This document shows, one piece after another, positions 45,788 through 54,895 of a DNA stretch of 64,000 nt. The first letter of the stretch is position 1. Each line of letters begins with the position of its first letter. Origin of the DNA: Palleronia abyssalis (GTDB lineage: Bacteria > Pseudomonadota > Alphaproteobacteria > Rhodobacterales > Rhodobacteraceae); contig NZ_ONZF01000004.1 in the NCBI RefSeq assembly GCF_900302445.1, forward strand, positions 186,001 to 250,000. The letters are read 5' to 3'. The translations under genes were made by a program, and so were the position numbers. The notes beneath the pieces are model-generated. The model was not told the DNA's origin. It made no database searches and was given only the letters and a program-made list of their open reading frames with translations.

Positions 45788-48112
45788 GTGCCGTCATTCT
45801 CCACTACGCTCGAGCAAGCCATTCACCAGGCTCTGGCCCTGGCCAACACGCGCCATCACGAGCTGGCCACACTGGAACACCTTCTTCTGGCCCTCACCGA
45901 CGAACCTGACGCCGCCAAGGTGATGCGGGCCTGTTCTGTCGATCTGGAAGAGTTGAAGCAGACCCTCGTCGAATTCATCGACGACGACCTCTCGACCCTC
46001 GTGACCGAGACCGAGGGCAACGAAGCCGTCCCGACCGCCGCATTCCAGCGCGTCATCCAGCGCGCGGCGATCCACGTGCAATCTTCCGGTCGGACAGAGG
46101 TGACGGGCGCAAATGTCCTCGTAGCCATCTTCGCCGAGCGGGAATCTAACGCGGCCTATTTCCTGCAGGAGCAGGACATGACCCGGTACGACGCGGTGAA
46201 CTTCATCGCGCATGGTGTGGCCAAGGACCCCTCGCAATCCGAAACGCGCCCCGTCGCCGGCGCGCCGGAAGAAGAGTCCGACGATGACAGTCAGGTGGAA
46301 GACGTGGATGCCAAGGATTCGGCTCTGGCCAAGTACTGCGTCGACCTTAACGCGAAATCGCAGAAGGGCGACGTCGATCCGCTGATTGGGCGGGAACACG
46401 AGGTGGAGCGCTGCGTGCAGGTCCTCTGCCGCCGTCGCAAGAACAACCCGCTTCTGGTGGGTGATCCGGGCGTGGGCAAGACTGCCATCGCCGAAGGTCT
46501 GGCCAAGAAGATTGTCGAAGGACAGACGCCCGAGGTACTGTCGAAGACGACGATCTACTCGCTCGACATGGGCGCGCTTCTGGCAGGAACTCGCTATCGC
46601 GGCGACTTCGAGGAACGCCTGAAGGCCGTCATGCAGGAGATGGAAGAACATGACGACGCCGTCCTCTTCATCGACGAGATTCACACTGTCATCGGTGCCG
46701 GTGCAACATCCGGCGGCGCTATGGACGCGTCCAACCTGCTGAAGCCCGCGCTTCAGGGCGGCAAGCTGCGTTGTATGGGCTCGACCACCTACAAGGAGTT
46801 CCGCCAGCATTTCGAAAAGGACCGCGCCCTGTCCCGCCGGTTCCAGAAGATCGACGTGAACGAGCCGACCGTGGACGACAGCGTGAAGATCCTCGAGGGC
46901 CTGAAGCCCTATTTCGAGGAGCATCACGACATCCGCTACACCCACGATGCCATCAAGACGGCCGTGGAACTGTCAGCCCGTTACATCAACGACCGAAAGC
47001 TGCCTGACAAGGCGATCGACGTGATCGACGAAGCCGGCGCGGCGCAGCACCTCGTTGCGCAATCCAAGCGCCGTAAAACCATCGGCACGAAAGAGATCGA
47101 GGCCGTCGTCGCCAAGATCGCCCGCATCCCGCCCAAGAACGTCTCGAAGGACGATGCGGCCGTGCTGAAGGATCTGGAAGGCACGCTGAAGCGGGTCGTG
47201 TTCGGCCAGGACAAGGCGATCACCGCCCTTTCGGCTGCGATCAAACTGGCGCGGGCCGGCCTGCGCGAGCCCGAAAAGCCCATCGGCAATTACCTGTTCG
47301 CCGGCCCAACCGGCGTCGGCAAGACAGAAGTCGCCAAGCAACTGGCCGACACCCTGGGCGTCGAACTGCTGCGCTTCGACATGTCGGAATACATGGAAAA
47401 GCACGCGGTCAGCCGTCTGATCGGCGCGCCTCCGGGCTATGTCGGGTTCGACCAGGGCGGCATGCTCACCGACGGCGTGGACCAGCACCCGCATTGCGTG
47501 CTTCTGCTGGACGAGATCGAAAAGGCCCACCCGGACGTGTTCAACATCCTTCTACAGGTGATGGACCACGGCAAGCTGACGGATCACAACGGCCGCGCGG
47601 TCGATTTCCGCAACGTGATCCTGATCATGACCTCGAATGCGGGGGCCTCCGACATGGCCAAGGAAGCCATCGGCTTCGGCCGCGACAAGCGCGAGGGCGA
47701 GGACACCGCCGCGATCGAGCGGACTTTCACGCCTGAGTTCCGCAACCGCTTGGATGCGGTGATCAGCTTCGGCGGATTGCCTAAAGAGGTGATCATGCGT
47801 GTGGTCGAGAAGTTCGTGCTGCAACTCGAAGCACAGTTGATGGATCGCAACGTGTCCATCGAACTGACCCAGGAAGCCGCCGAGTGGCTTGCCGACAAGG
47901 GCTACGACGACAAGATGGGCGCCCGCCCGTTGGGTCGCGTGATCCAGGAGCACATCAAGAAGCCTCTGGCCGAAGAGCTGCTGTTCGGCAGCCTTGCCAA
48001 AGGCGGTGTCGTGCAGGTCGGCGTGAAGGATGGCGAAATCGATCTGCGGATCGACCCGCCGGAGACGCGCCGTCTTTCCTCGAAAAAGCCGCCCCTTCTG
48101 ACGGCAGAATAA
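45788..48112 (+). CDS. clpA: ATP-dependent Clp protease ATP-binding subunit ClpA
   Basis: Unfoldase of 774 residues that feeds ClpP. The N domain spans about 1-140. D1 has the P-loop GDPGVGKT (225-232), LLAGTRYRGDFEERLK and DEIHTVIGAGA. D2 has GPTGVGKT and RLIGAPPGYVGFDQGG. The middle region of ClpB is absent. GTG 45788 has AAGGAG upstream. The linker after the N domain is acidic (PEEESDDDSQVEDVD). No clpS gene precedes it here; the 189 bases after gloB show no gene. Confidence 0.96.
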   Translation: MPSFSTTLEQAIHQALALANTRHHELATLEHLLLALTDEPDAAKVMRACSVDLEELKQTLVEFIDDDLSTLVTETEGNEAVPTAAFQRVIQRAAIHVQSSGRTEVTGANVLVAIFAERESNAAYFLQEQDMTRYDAVNFIAHGVAKDPSQSETRPVAGAPEEESDDDSQVEDVDAKDSALAKYCVDLNAKSQKGDVDPLIGREHEVERCVQVLCRRRKNNPLLVGDPGVGKTAIAEGLAKKIVEGQTPEVLSKTTIYSLDMGALLAGTRYRGDFEERLKAVMQEMEEHDDAVLFIDEIHTVIGAGATSGGAMDASNLLKPALQGGKLRCMGSTTYKEFRQHFEKDRALSRRFQKIDVNEPTVDDSVKILEGLKPYFEEHHDIRYTHDAIKTAVELSARYINDRKLPDKAIDVIDEAGAAQHLVAQSKRRKTIGTKEIEAVVAKIARIPPKNVSKDDAAVLKDLEGTLKRVVFGQDKAITALSAAIKLARAGLREPEKPIGNYLFAGPTGVGKTEVAKQLADTLGVELLRFDMSEYMEKHAVSRLIGAPPGYVGFDQGGMLTDGVDQHPHCVLLLDEIEKAHPDVFNILLQVMDHGKLTDHNGRAVDFRNVILIMTSNAGASDMAKEAIGFGRDKREGEDTAAIERTFTPEFRNRLDAVISFGGLPKEVIMRVVEKFVLQLEAQLMDRNVSIELTQEAAEWLADKGYDDKMGARPLGRVIQEHIKKPLAEELLFGSLAKGGVVQVGVKDGEIDLRIDPPETRRLSSKKPPLLTAE

Positions 48113-48117
48113 GTCCT

Positions 48118-48148
48118 GAACGCCCCGGTCACCATCGCCGGGGCGTTC
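48118..48148 (+). terminator. Rho-independent terminator after clpA
   Basis: GAACGCCCCGG and CCGGGGCGTTC form a perfect 11-base-pair stem with a nine-base loop, followed by TTCC. It is immediately upstream of the M23 peptidase gene. Confidence 0.78.
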
Positions 48149-48169
48149 TTCCTTCAGGGTCCGGCTTTG

Positions 48170-49129
48170 ATGCGTCTCGCACTTCCCTTGATGCTTGTCG
48201 CCGCGCCTGCGGCCTCTCAGCAGATCGTTCTCCAACAGCCCGTCGATTGCGATCTCGGCCAGACGTGCTTTATCCAGCAATATGTCGATCACGATTCCAG
48301 TCCAGATGCGCGGGACCATACGTGCGGCCCCCTCAGCTATGACGGACATAAAGGCACGGATTTCGCCCTGCCCTCTCTCGACGCGATGGCACGCGGGGTC
48401 GATGTCCTTGCCGCCGCACCGGGGGTGGTTCGCGGGGTCCGTGACGGGATGCCGGACATCGCATCCAATGACGCGAACGCCGAAGGGCTCGACGGGCGCG
48501 ATTGCGGCAATGGCGTTGTCCTCGACCACGCAAACGGCTGGGAGACGCAGTATTGTCACATGAAGCTGAACAGTATCTCAGTCGCTTCGGGTGATCAGGT
48601 CACCCCCGAAACGGTTCTCGGCGAGATCGGTCTTTCAGGCCGGACAATGTTTCCCCACCTTCACTTGTCCGTCCGCCGATCCGGGGATGTCGTTGACCCA
48701 TTCGCGCCAAAGGCCGTGCAGGATTGTACGCAAGATCAGGGCCAGCAATTGTTCACGCCTGCGATCGATTACAGTCCGGGCGGCCTGATCGCCTCCGGCT
48801 TCTCCGACGGGGTTCCGGACTACAGCGCGATCAAGGCCGGAACCGCAGCTTCGGCAAACATGTCCGCTGATGCCCCTGCCCTCGTGATCTGGGGATACGC
48901 GTTCGGGGCGCAGGCGGGTGATATTTTGCGCATGCGGATCGACGGCCCCGACGAAGAAGTCATGTCGGAGGATCAGATGATCGAGGCGGCAAAGGCCCAG
49001 TTGTTTCACGCCATTGGACGGCGCACACCAGCCGGTGGATGGCCCGCGGGCGACTATTCAGGGCGGATCGAATTGATCCGCGACGGTCAGTCAATCGACA
49101 CGGAGGATACGATGGTTCGGCTGCGATGA
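48170..49129 (+). CDS. M23-family peptidoglycan metallopeptidase
   Basis: A 319-residue exported protein with signal peptide (MRLALPLMLVAAPAAS, cleaved after about residue 16). The Zn site is HKGTDFALPS (HxGxD) and HLHLSVR (HxH) in the M23 domain (about 50-180). The C-terminal half (about 190-319) has no assigned domain. Four or more cysteines may form periplasmic disulfides. TTG 48167 directly before the ATG is an alternative start. It converges with the MotB-like gene. Confidence 0.87.
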   Translation: MRLALPLMLVAAPAASQQIVLQQPVDCDLGQTCFIQQYVDHDSSPDARDHTCGPLSYDGHKGTDFALPSLDAMARGVDVLAAAPGVVRGVRDGMPDIASNDANAEGLDGRDCGNGVVLDHANGWETQYCHMKLNSISVASGDQVTPETVLGEIGLSGRTMFPHLHLSVRRSGDVVDPFAPKAVQDCTQDQGQQLFTPAIDYSPGGLIASGFSDGVPDYSAIKAGTAASANMSADAPALVIWGYAFGAQAGDILRMRIDGPDEEVMSEDQMIEAAKAQLFHAIGRRTPAGGWPAGDYSGRIELIRDGQSIDTEDTMVRLR

Positions 49130-49130
49130 C

Positions 49131-51191
49131 CTAGCGTTCGGTTAGCTTCAGTTCGATCCGGCGGTTCGCGGCCCGGGCTTCAGGCGTTTGGCGCGGATCG
49201 ACGGGGCGGTATTCGCCAAATCCCGTTGGTGCCAGGCGCCATTCCGGGAAATTCAGTTCGTCCGCCATGAACCGGACCACGGACAACGCCCGCGCCTGGC
49301 TCAGCTCCCAGTTATCCGCGAACTGACCTGTTCCTGAAATGGGCACATCATCCGTGTGGCCATCGACGCGGATGACCCAATCGATGTTATCGGGGATTTC
49401 GTCGGAAACCTCGTTCAGCAGCGAGGCCACTTCGTCCACTTGCGCCCGCCCGGCGTCGGATAGGGTGGCCGAGCCCGACGGAAACAGAACCTCGGACGAG
49501 AATACGAATCTGTCACCGACGATCTGGATGCCTTCGCGGTCGCCCAGAACCTCGCGCAAACGTCCGAAAAACTCCGATTGATAGTTTTCCAGTCTCGCGC
49601 GCTCGGCCGCTTCCAATTCGGCGCGACGCTTCTGCTCGATCGCCTCGCGGGCCAAAGCGGCGTTGAGCTGTTGTCCCAACGTTTCGATCCGGGCCTGACT
49701 TTCGACATCGGCCTCATCGGCCAGATCCAGCAGACCCTGCAGTGAGCTCAGCTGTTGGCGCAGTTGGGCAACCTGGGCGTTCAATGCACTGACCTGTCTT
49801 TGACTATCTTCCGTCAGCGTTTCCTGCTGGGACAGTTCCTCGCGGGCCGTCGCAAGCAGCGCCGCTTGGCGTTCCGCCTCGGTCAGTCGTTCCTGTGCCC
49901 GGGTCTCGGCCTGGAGGCGAAGGGCCAAAGCTTCTTCAAGCTGATCCCGAAGCGAAGTTCTATCCTCCTGCACTTCTCGCAGGGCGGCTGACTCGGCGCG
50001 GGCTTCGGTCAGGGCCGCAGCCAGGCGGTCGCGCTCATCGGCCTCCCGGCCGGCCAATTCGCGCAGTTCATCGACTTCGGCTTGTGCTTCGGCCAGACGC
50101 GCCCGGGCGTCTTCCAGATCCCCCGCGAACGCGATCCGCGCAGCCTTCGCAGCTTCCAGCGCGTCCGAGATCGCGGCCATCTCGGCCGCTTGTTCATCCT
50201 GCTCGGCCAAGGCCAATTGCAGCAGGGCATCGGTTCGATCGATCTCGACCTCGGCGGCCTCTTGCGCCGTCAAGGCTGCCTGAAGCCTCTCATCGGCACC
50301 GCTCAACTCGGCATTGCGTTCCAGCGCGGCAGTGAGACGCGCATCCAGATCGGTCTGATCCTCAAGCGCCTCGTCCCGGGCGAGAAGGGCCGCGGCGAGG
50401 CGCGCGTTCAGCTCGTCCTCGATCGATTCGGCAGCTGCCAGTAGGGTCAGGGTCTCTTCCGCGCGCTGTCGTTGCTCTTCCAGCGCAAGGGACATGGCGG
50501 TCAGTTCGGCCTCGCTTTCGGACAGACGGTCGCGCAGAGCTTCGGCCGCGGCCGCCTCGGTCAGGCGCGCGGCCTCTTCCTCGGACAGGGCAGTCTCGAG
50601 GGACGCAATGGCATCACCCTGTTCACCGGCCTCTGTCCGCAAGCTAGCCACCAGCGCTTCAAGAGCTTCTCTCCGGGCCGCAGCAAGACGTGCTTGTTCT
50701 GACGCAATGTCGATCTCGTCGCGGGCCTGGGCAAGCGCGAGGTTCAGCGCTTCGCGGTCGGAGACCAGTTCGTCGCGCTCCCCTTCAAGCCCCGCGATCG
50801 CGGCCTGATCCCGATCTTGTCGGGCCAACAGCGAGGCCACCTGTTCCTCGAAGCTGGCAATCTGCCCTTCCTGGCGATCGATCCGGGATTGCAGTGATGC
50901 GACCAAATCGGATTGCCGTTGGGTTTCCGCCCGCAGTGCTTCGCGTTCATCTTCCAGCTCGGTGGTCCGGGCATCGGCCAGCCCGAGGGACCGCGTCAAT
51001 CCCGCGATCTCCGCGGTCAGGGCGTTCAGCTCACTTTCCTGGCCCGAGATTTCTTCGCGCAGGACGTATTGAACCACGATGAAGATCGTCAGGACGAACG
51101 TCATGACCATCAGAAGTGACGTGACGGCGTCCACGAACCCCGGCCAGATATTCGCCGTCACCCGCGATGTCGCTCGTCGTGACAGTGGCAT
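49131..51191 (-). CDS. MotB/OmpA-like peptidoglycan-binding protein with long coiled coil
   Basis: A 686-residue inner-membrane protein. One N-terminal helix (about 17-45) has Asp21 in WPGFVDAVTSLLMVM, at the place of the proton-carrying Asp of MotB. Then follows an almost unbroken Glu/Ala/Leu/Arg-rich coiled coil of about 480 residues (45-530). A C-terminal OmpA domain (about 540-686) has SSEVLFPSGSATLSDAG, VDGHTDDVPISG and NWELSQARALSVV for peptidoglycan binding. With the MotA-like partner three bases upstream it should form a proton-driven stator complex. Confidence 0.85.
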   Translation of the reverse strand: MPLSRRATSRVTANIWPGFVDAVTSLLMVMTFVLTIFIVVQYVLREEISGQESELNALTAEIAGLTRSLGLADARTTELEDEREALRAETQRQSDLVASLQSRIDRQEGQIASFEEQVASLLARQDRDQAAIAGLEGERDELVSDREALNLALAQARDEIDIASEQARLAAARREALEALVASLRTEAGEQGDAIASLETALSEEEAARLTEAAAAEALRDRLSESEAELTAMSLALEEQRQRAEETLTLLAAAESIEDELNARLAAALLARDEALEDQTDLDARLTAALERNAELSGADERLQAALTAQEAAEVEIDRTDALLQLALAEQDEQAAEMAAISDALEAAKAARIAFAGDLEDARARLAEAQAEVDELRELAGREADERDRLAAALTEARAESAALREVQEDRTSLRDQLEEALALRLQAETRAQERLTEAERQAALLATAREELSQQETLTEDSQRQVSALNAQVAQLRQQLSSLQGLLDLADEADVESQARIETLGQQLNAALAREAIEQKRRAELEAAERARLENYQSEFFGRLREVLGDREGIQIVGDRFVFSSEVLFPSGSATLSDAGRAQVDEVASLLNEVSDEIPDNIDWVIRVDGHTDDVPISGTGQFADNWELSQARALSVVRFMADELNFPEWRLAPTGFGEYRPVDPRQTPEARAANRRIELKLTER

Positions 51192-51194
51192 CGC

Positions 51195-52349
51195 CTACCC
51201 CGCCGTCCGGCCGAGGGCCCGCGAGATTTGACGCAGTTCCTGGCGCAATTCACTGGTGGTTTCCTGTCGGCCAGCTGCAAGTTCTTCCAGGATCCGCAGC
51301 ATTTGAACGTCGATGGACCGCAGGCGCATCCGACTTTCAGCGTCCAGCGCGCCGCCCGTGGCATTGCCCAGTGCGTCGGCCAAACGATCCTGCCCGGTGG
51401 CCACCCGATCCAGCATGACCGCCAGATCGGCTTCCCCCTCAAGTCTTTCGTGCAGGCGATCCAACCCCGTGGCGATGTCGGACAGTCGGCGATCGGTATC
51501 GCTTCGCCCAGCTTCGCTGCGCTGAAACAGGTCCTCAAGGCGGTCGATCTGCCCGATCACGTGCTCGAGCGCGGCAACCTGGCCGGACTCCATTCCCCCT
51601 TCCGCGTCCGCACCCGCAAAACCCAGACGAGTGATGGAGGACAGCCATTCCTCGAGTTCACGGTAGAACCTGTTTTGCCCGTGGCTTGCGAAAAGCTCCA
51701 GAAGACCGACGATCAGTGATCCGGCCAGACCAAGCAGGGACGATGCGAAGGCGACGCCCATGCCACCAAGTTGGGCTTCCAGCCCATCCATCAGGCGCCC
51801 GAAAATCGCCATGCCGTCCTCCCCCTCGACGGGGGCCAGCGCGCGAATCGTCTCGACGATTGCCGGGACTGTCGTCGCCAAGCCGTAGAACGTGCCCAGA
51901 AGGCCAAGGAAGATCAGAAGGTTCACGAGATAGCGCGTGATATCGCGGGCTTCGTCGATCCGGGTCGCGACCGAATCCAGGATCGAGCGCGAGGAGGAGG
52001 ACGAAATCTGCATCTCCCGCCCGCGCGAACGCATCAGCGTTGCCAATGGTGCCAGCAACCTGGGGGCCGAGGACAACCGGTGCTCGGGGTCATCGGAGGT
52101 GAACCCTTCGATCCAGCTAACCGATTGCACTAGTTGGAAAAGCTGCCAGAAGCACGCCGCGACGCCTATCAGGAAGACAAGGGTGATGAACCCGTTCAGA
52201 AGCGGGTTCGCCTGGAACACCGGCATGACGTTGGGCAGCGCGAAGAATGTCCCGATGCCCACCAGCACCAGGACCAAGATCATCGACACGATCTGCCGGA
52301 TTGGCTGCGTGAAGGTCGGTCGCTCTGCGCGATCCGTCTGGCGCTTCAT
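51195..52349 (-). CDS. MotA/TolQ/ExbB-like proton channel subunit
   Basis: A 384-residue protein with four predicted helices (about 20-41, 51-75, 140-162, 196-222). Helices 3 and 4 carry the family pattern LLGTFYGLATTV and GMGVAFASSLLGLAGSLIVG. A long cytoplasmic loop lies between helices 2 and 3 and a 160-residue helical tail follows helix 4 (VIGQIDRLEDLFQRSEAGRSDTDRR...). It pairs with the MotB-like gene next to it. No flagellar genes are nearby, so it is not the flagellar motor. Confidence 0.86.
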   Translation of the reverse strand: MKRQTDRAERPTFTQPIRQIVSMILVLVLVGIGTFFALPNVMPVFQANPLLNGFITLVFLIGVAACFWQLFQLVQSVSWIEGFTSDDPEHRLSSAPRLLAPLATLMRSRGREMQISSSSSRSILDSVATRIDEARDITRYLVNLLIFLGLLGTFYGLATTVPAIVETIRALAPVEGEDGMAIFGRLMDGLEAQLGGMGVAFASSLLGLAGSLIVGLLELFASHGQNRFYRELEEWLSSITRLGFAGADAEGGMESGQVAALEHVIGQIDRLEDLFQRSEAGRSDTDRRLSDIATGLDRLHERLEGEADLAVMLDRVATGQDRLADALGNATGGALDAESRMRLRSIDVQMLRILEELAAGRQETTSELRQELRQISRALGRTAG

Positions 52350-52420
52350 ATGGCCCGTCCTGCTTGGTTTCTGGGGTGCGACCTTAAATCAAGGGCATAG
52401 GGTCGCCAAGACCGCCCCGT

Positions 52421-52975
52421 TCATAGCCCCTTAAGGTTACGGACACGTGTGCTCAACCAGTCGAGATCCGGGTCCGAAATGCCCAATTGCGTCAAATGCG
52501 TCGTCGTATTGAACAGATATTCTTCGTTCGATCCACGCCCGCCTTGGGCCTGCGCGATAATCCGGGCCTGTGTTTCCAGATCCATTCCGGACAGGTACTG
52601 CTCGTGGGTGGGGTCGATGATGTAGGCCACGGCCTCGATCCGCCGACCGTCATGCAGATCGAGCGGAAGACGCCGTTCGAGATAAGCGGAGGACACGAGT
52701 TCACGCTCCCTCAGCATCCCGAGCGTTTGCGCCTCGTGCCCCGGCTCGACCCTCAGGGCCAGACCGGTACATGTGGCCCCCGGCCGCGCATCCAGTGCCA
52801 GCACCAGCCCGGGCATTTCAGGTGTCCCGCGGTGGTGAATGGACGACATGCAGAACGACCGGGCATAGCCGTCCAGTCGGGCGACGACCGTTTCGGCCAC
52901 GGAGAATTCTGGGTTCCACACCAGCGACCCATAGCCGAACACCCACATCGGGCTTTGTTGACCTTGTTGCATCAT
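52421..52975 (-). CDS. chaC: Gamma-glutamylcyclotransferase (ChaC family)
   Basis: A 184-residue ChaC protein with VFGYGSLVWNPEF (substrate-binding YGSLVW, 15-20), the conserved HHRGTPEMPGLVLAL with the catalytic Glu region, and SSAYLERRLPLDL. ChaC cleaves glutathione to 5-oxoproline and Cys-Gly. It is 71 bases upstream of the MotA-like gene on the same strand and divergent from the DUF2125 gene. Confidence 0.88.
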   Translation of the reverse strand: MMQQGQQSPMWVFGYGSLVWNPEFSVAETVVARLDGYARSFCMSSIHHRGTPEMPGLVLALDARPGATCTGLALRVEPGHEAQTLGMLRERELVSSAYLERRLPLDLHDGRRIEAVAYIIDPTHEQYLSGMDLETQARIIAQAQGGRGSNEEYLFNTTTHLTQLGISDPDLDWLSTRVRNLKGL

Positions 52976-53019
52976 GCCGGCGCCTATATCGCTTGGCCGA
53001 CCCTTGCGAAAGGCCGGCC

Positions 53020-54003
53020 ATGCGACTGTTAACCATCCTTGTGATCATTCTGGCGCTCGGCTGGACCGGATACTGGTTCGTCGGCGCGCAAGCTCTCGAA
53101 TCCGCGATCCGGTCCGCGATCAACGAGGCGCGCGAGGGCGGCATCGAGGTTGATACCGCCAGCTTGGAAGTTGCCGGCTTTCCCAATCGTTTCGACACGA
53201 TGATCGAACAGCCGCAGGTCCATTTCCCCTCAAGCGGCATCACGTGGAGCGCGCCCTTCCTGCAAATCCTCGCGCTGAGCTACCGTCCGAACCAGGTGAT
53301 CATCGCCCTGCCCGATACGCAGGAATTGACAGGCCCCTTTGGTGCCGCCGCGATCGACACAGACCGCGCAAGGGCCTCTGCGACATTCTCCCCCTCGCCG
53401 TCACTCCCGCTGGATCATGCGAATCTGGTCGTGGAAGACTTGCTTATATCGTCGGCGGGGCGCGATCTGAGTGCTAAGCGGCTGCTGGCCGCCACGCGCA
53501 TCCCCGAGGGCGCCGAAGACGGTCGCGTCCAGAATATCGGCATCACGCTTGACGATGTGAAACTGCCCGACACGTTGGCGCGTCAGTTGGGCGGGGCTGC
53601 CACGATCGACGGGGCAAACCTGAACGCGACCCTTACCTTGGACCGCCCCATCGACAGGGACACCTACCAGGGCGGCGAAGTCAGAATTGAAGCCATCAAC
53701 ATCGAAACCCTGGACATCGATTGGGGCGATGTCGGGCTCGACGCTTCGGGTGACCTGCAGGTTGGCGCGGATGGATATCTTGCGGGCGAGCTTTCCGTCG
53801 CGCTGAACAACTGGCCCCGCGCGTTGGAGCTCGCGGCCACGGCCGGGCTCATTCCACAGGATCAGGCGTCCCAGGCCCGGCAAGGCTTGTCGCTTCTGTC
53901 CGGATTGTCGGGGGCCGGAAACCGGATCGAAGTACCGCTGAGCTTTCGGGACGGGCGTATTTTCATGGGGCCAGTCCCTCTGGGACCAGCACCCCGGCTC
54001 TAG
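53020..54003 (+). CDS. DUF2125 domain protein
   Basis: A 327-residue protein with a single N-terminal membrane helix or signal anchor (LLTILVIILALGWTGYWFVGA) followed by an extended, beta-rich domain: VAGFPNRFDTMIEQPQV is the DUF2125 hallmark. Probably a periplasm-facing protein; no activity is known. AAAGGCCGGCC precedes the ATG. Its stop overlaps convergent nadK by four bases. Confidence 0.85.
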   Translation: MRLLTILVIILALGWTGYWFVGAQALESAIRSAINEAREGGIEVDTASLEVAGFPNRFDTMIEQPQVHFPSSGITWSAPFLQILALSYRPNQVIIALPDTQELTGPFGAAAIDTDRARASATFSPSPSLPLDHANLVVEDLLISSAGRDLSAKRLLAATRIPEGAEDGRVQNIGITLDDVKLPDTLARQLGGAATIDGANLNATLTLDRPIDRDTYQGGEVRIEAINIETLDIDWGDVGLDASGDLQVGADGYLAGELSVALNNWPRALELAATAGLIPQDQASQARQGLSLLSGLSGAGNRIEVPLSFRDGRIFMGPVPLGPAPRL

Positions 54004-54761
54004 GCGAACTGTTCTCGGATCAAACGTTCCTCCAGGCCATGGCCGGGATCGAACAGGATCGAATGAACGATGTCGTCCGCGCTTTGGACCTTAACGCAAA
54101 CGACATCTCGCACCGAGTGGCCGTCCGCGTCCGCCATCACCGGTCGCTTTTCTGCCTGCAAAACATCGAACCGGACTTCGACCGTCTTCGGCAGCAATGC
54201 GCCCTGCCACCTGCGGGGGCGAAACGCTGACATTGCGGTCAGCGCCAAGACATCCGACCCTATGGGCAGGATCGGACCATGGGCCGAATAATTGTAGGCC
54301 GTCGACCCCGCGGGTGTCGCCACCAGCGCGCCGTCGCAAACCAGTTCCTCCATCCGCATTCGACCGTCGACATAGATGGACAGGCGGGCTGCCTGGGGAC
54401 CCTGACGCAGAAGCGATACCTCGTTGATGGCCAGATGCGTCTCGATCGTGCCGTCCGCCCGCCGCGCGGTCATCTTCAGCGGGTTGATGTCCTCGCGCTC
54501 GGCCGCGTCCAGCCGCTCCAGCAAGCCATCTTCTCGATACTCGTTCATCAGGAAACCGATGGTGCCGCAATTCATGCCGTAGACGGGCGCGCGCAGGTGC
54601 TGAGTCTCGTGCAGCGTGCGAAGCATGTGCCCGTCGCCACCCAAAGCGACGATCACATCCGCCTGATCCAGCGCCGCCGCGCCATAAAGCCGCGACAGCG
54701 CGCCCAATGCCTGTTGCGCGGTCTCGCTCCGGCTTGCCGAAAAGGCAATCTTGTTAGACAT
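54000..54761 (-). CDS. nadK: NAD kinase
   Basis: A 253-residue NAD kinase that makes NADP. The GGDG motif is VALGGDGHMLRTL (Asp43), followed by GMNCGTIGFLMNEY, TPAGSTAYNYSAHGPI and the C-terminal DGHSV. It lies divergent from glyA (134 bases). Confidence 0.95.
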   Translation of the reverse strand: MSNKIAFSASRSETAQQALGALSRLYGAAALDQADVIVALGGDGHMLRTLHETQHLRAPVYGMNCGTIGFLMNEYREDGLLERLDAAEREDINPLKMTARRADGTIETHLAINEVSLLRQGPQAARLSIYVDGRMRMEELVCDGALVATPAGSTAYNYSAHGPILPIGSDVLALTAMSAFRPRRWQGALLPKTVEVRFDVLQAEKRPVMADADGHSVRDVVCVKVQSADDIVHSILFDPGHGLEERLIREQFA

Positions 54762-54895
54762 CGACGCTCCTCCACGGGCGGACCGTTGCGCACGAGGTCG
54801 CGAATGACAAGCGGCGCGTCGGGGCTCGCCCTTCCCCGCGGCCCTGCTTCGGGGTATGGGAAGCCAGCGCCCACCCTTGCTGAAAGGAACGCCCG

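Noticed and set aside
49131-52349. Zorya-type phage defence system (ZorA/ZorB-like pair)
   Set aside because: The pair is MotAB-like, but the long region is in the MotB partner, not in ZorA, and no ZorC, ZorD or ZorE gene is nearby. Neighbours are housekeeping genes.
54762-54895. Riboswitch upstream of glyA
   Set aside because: The leader is GC-rich and can fold, but I could not match a conserved core of a glycine, SAM, SAH or THF riboswitch.
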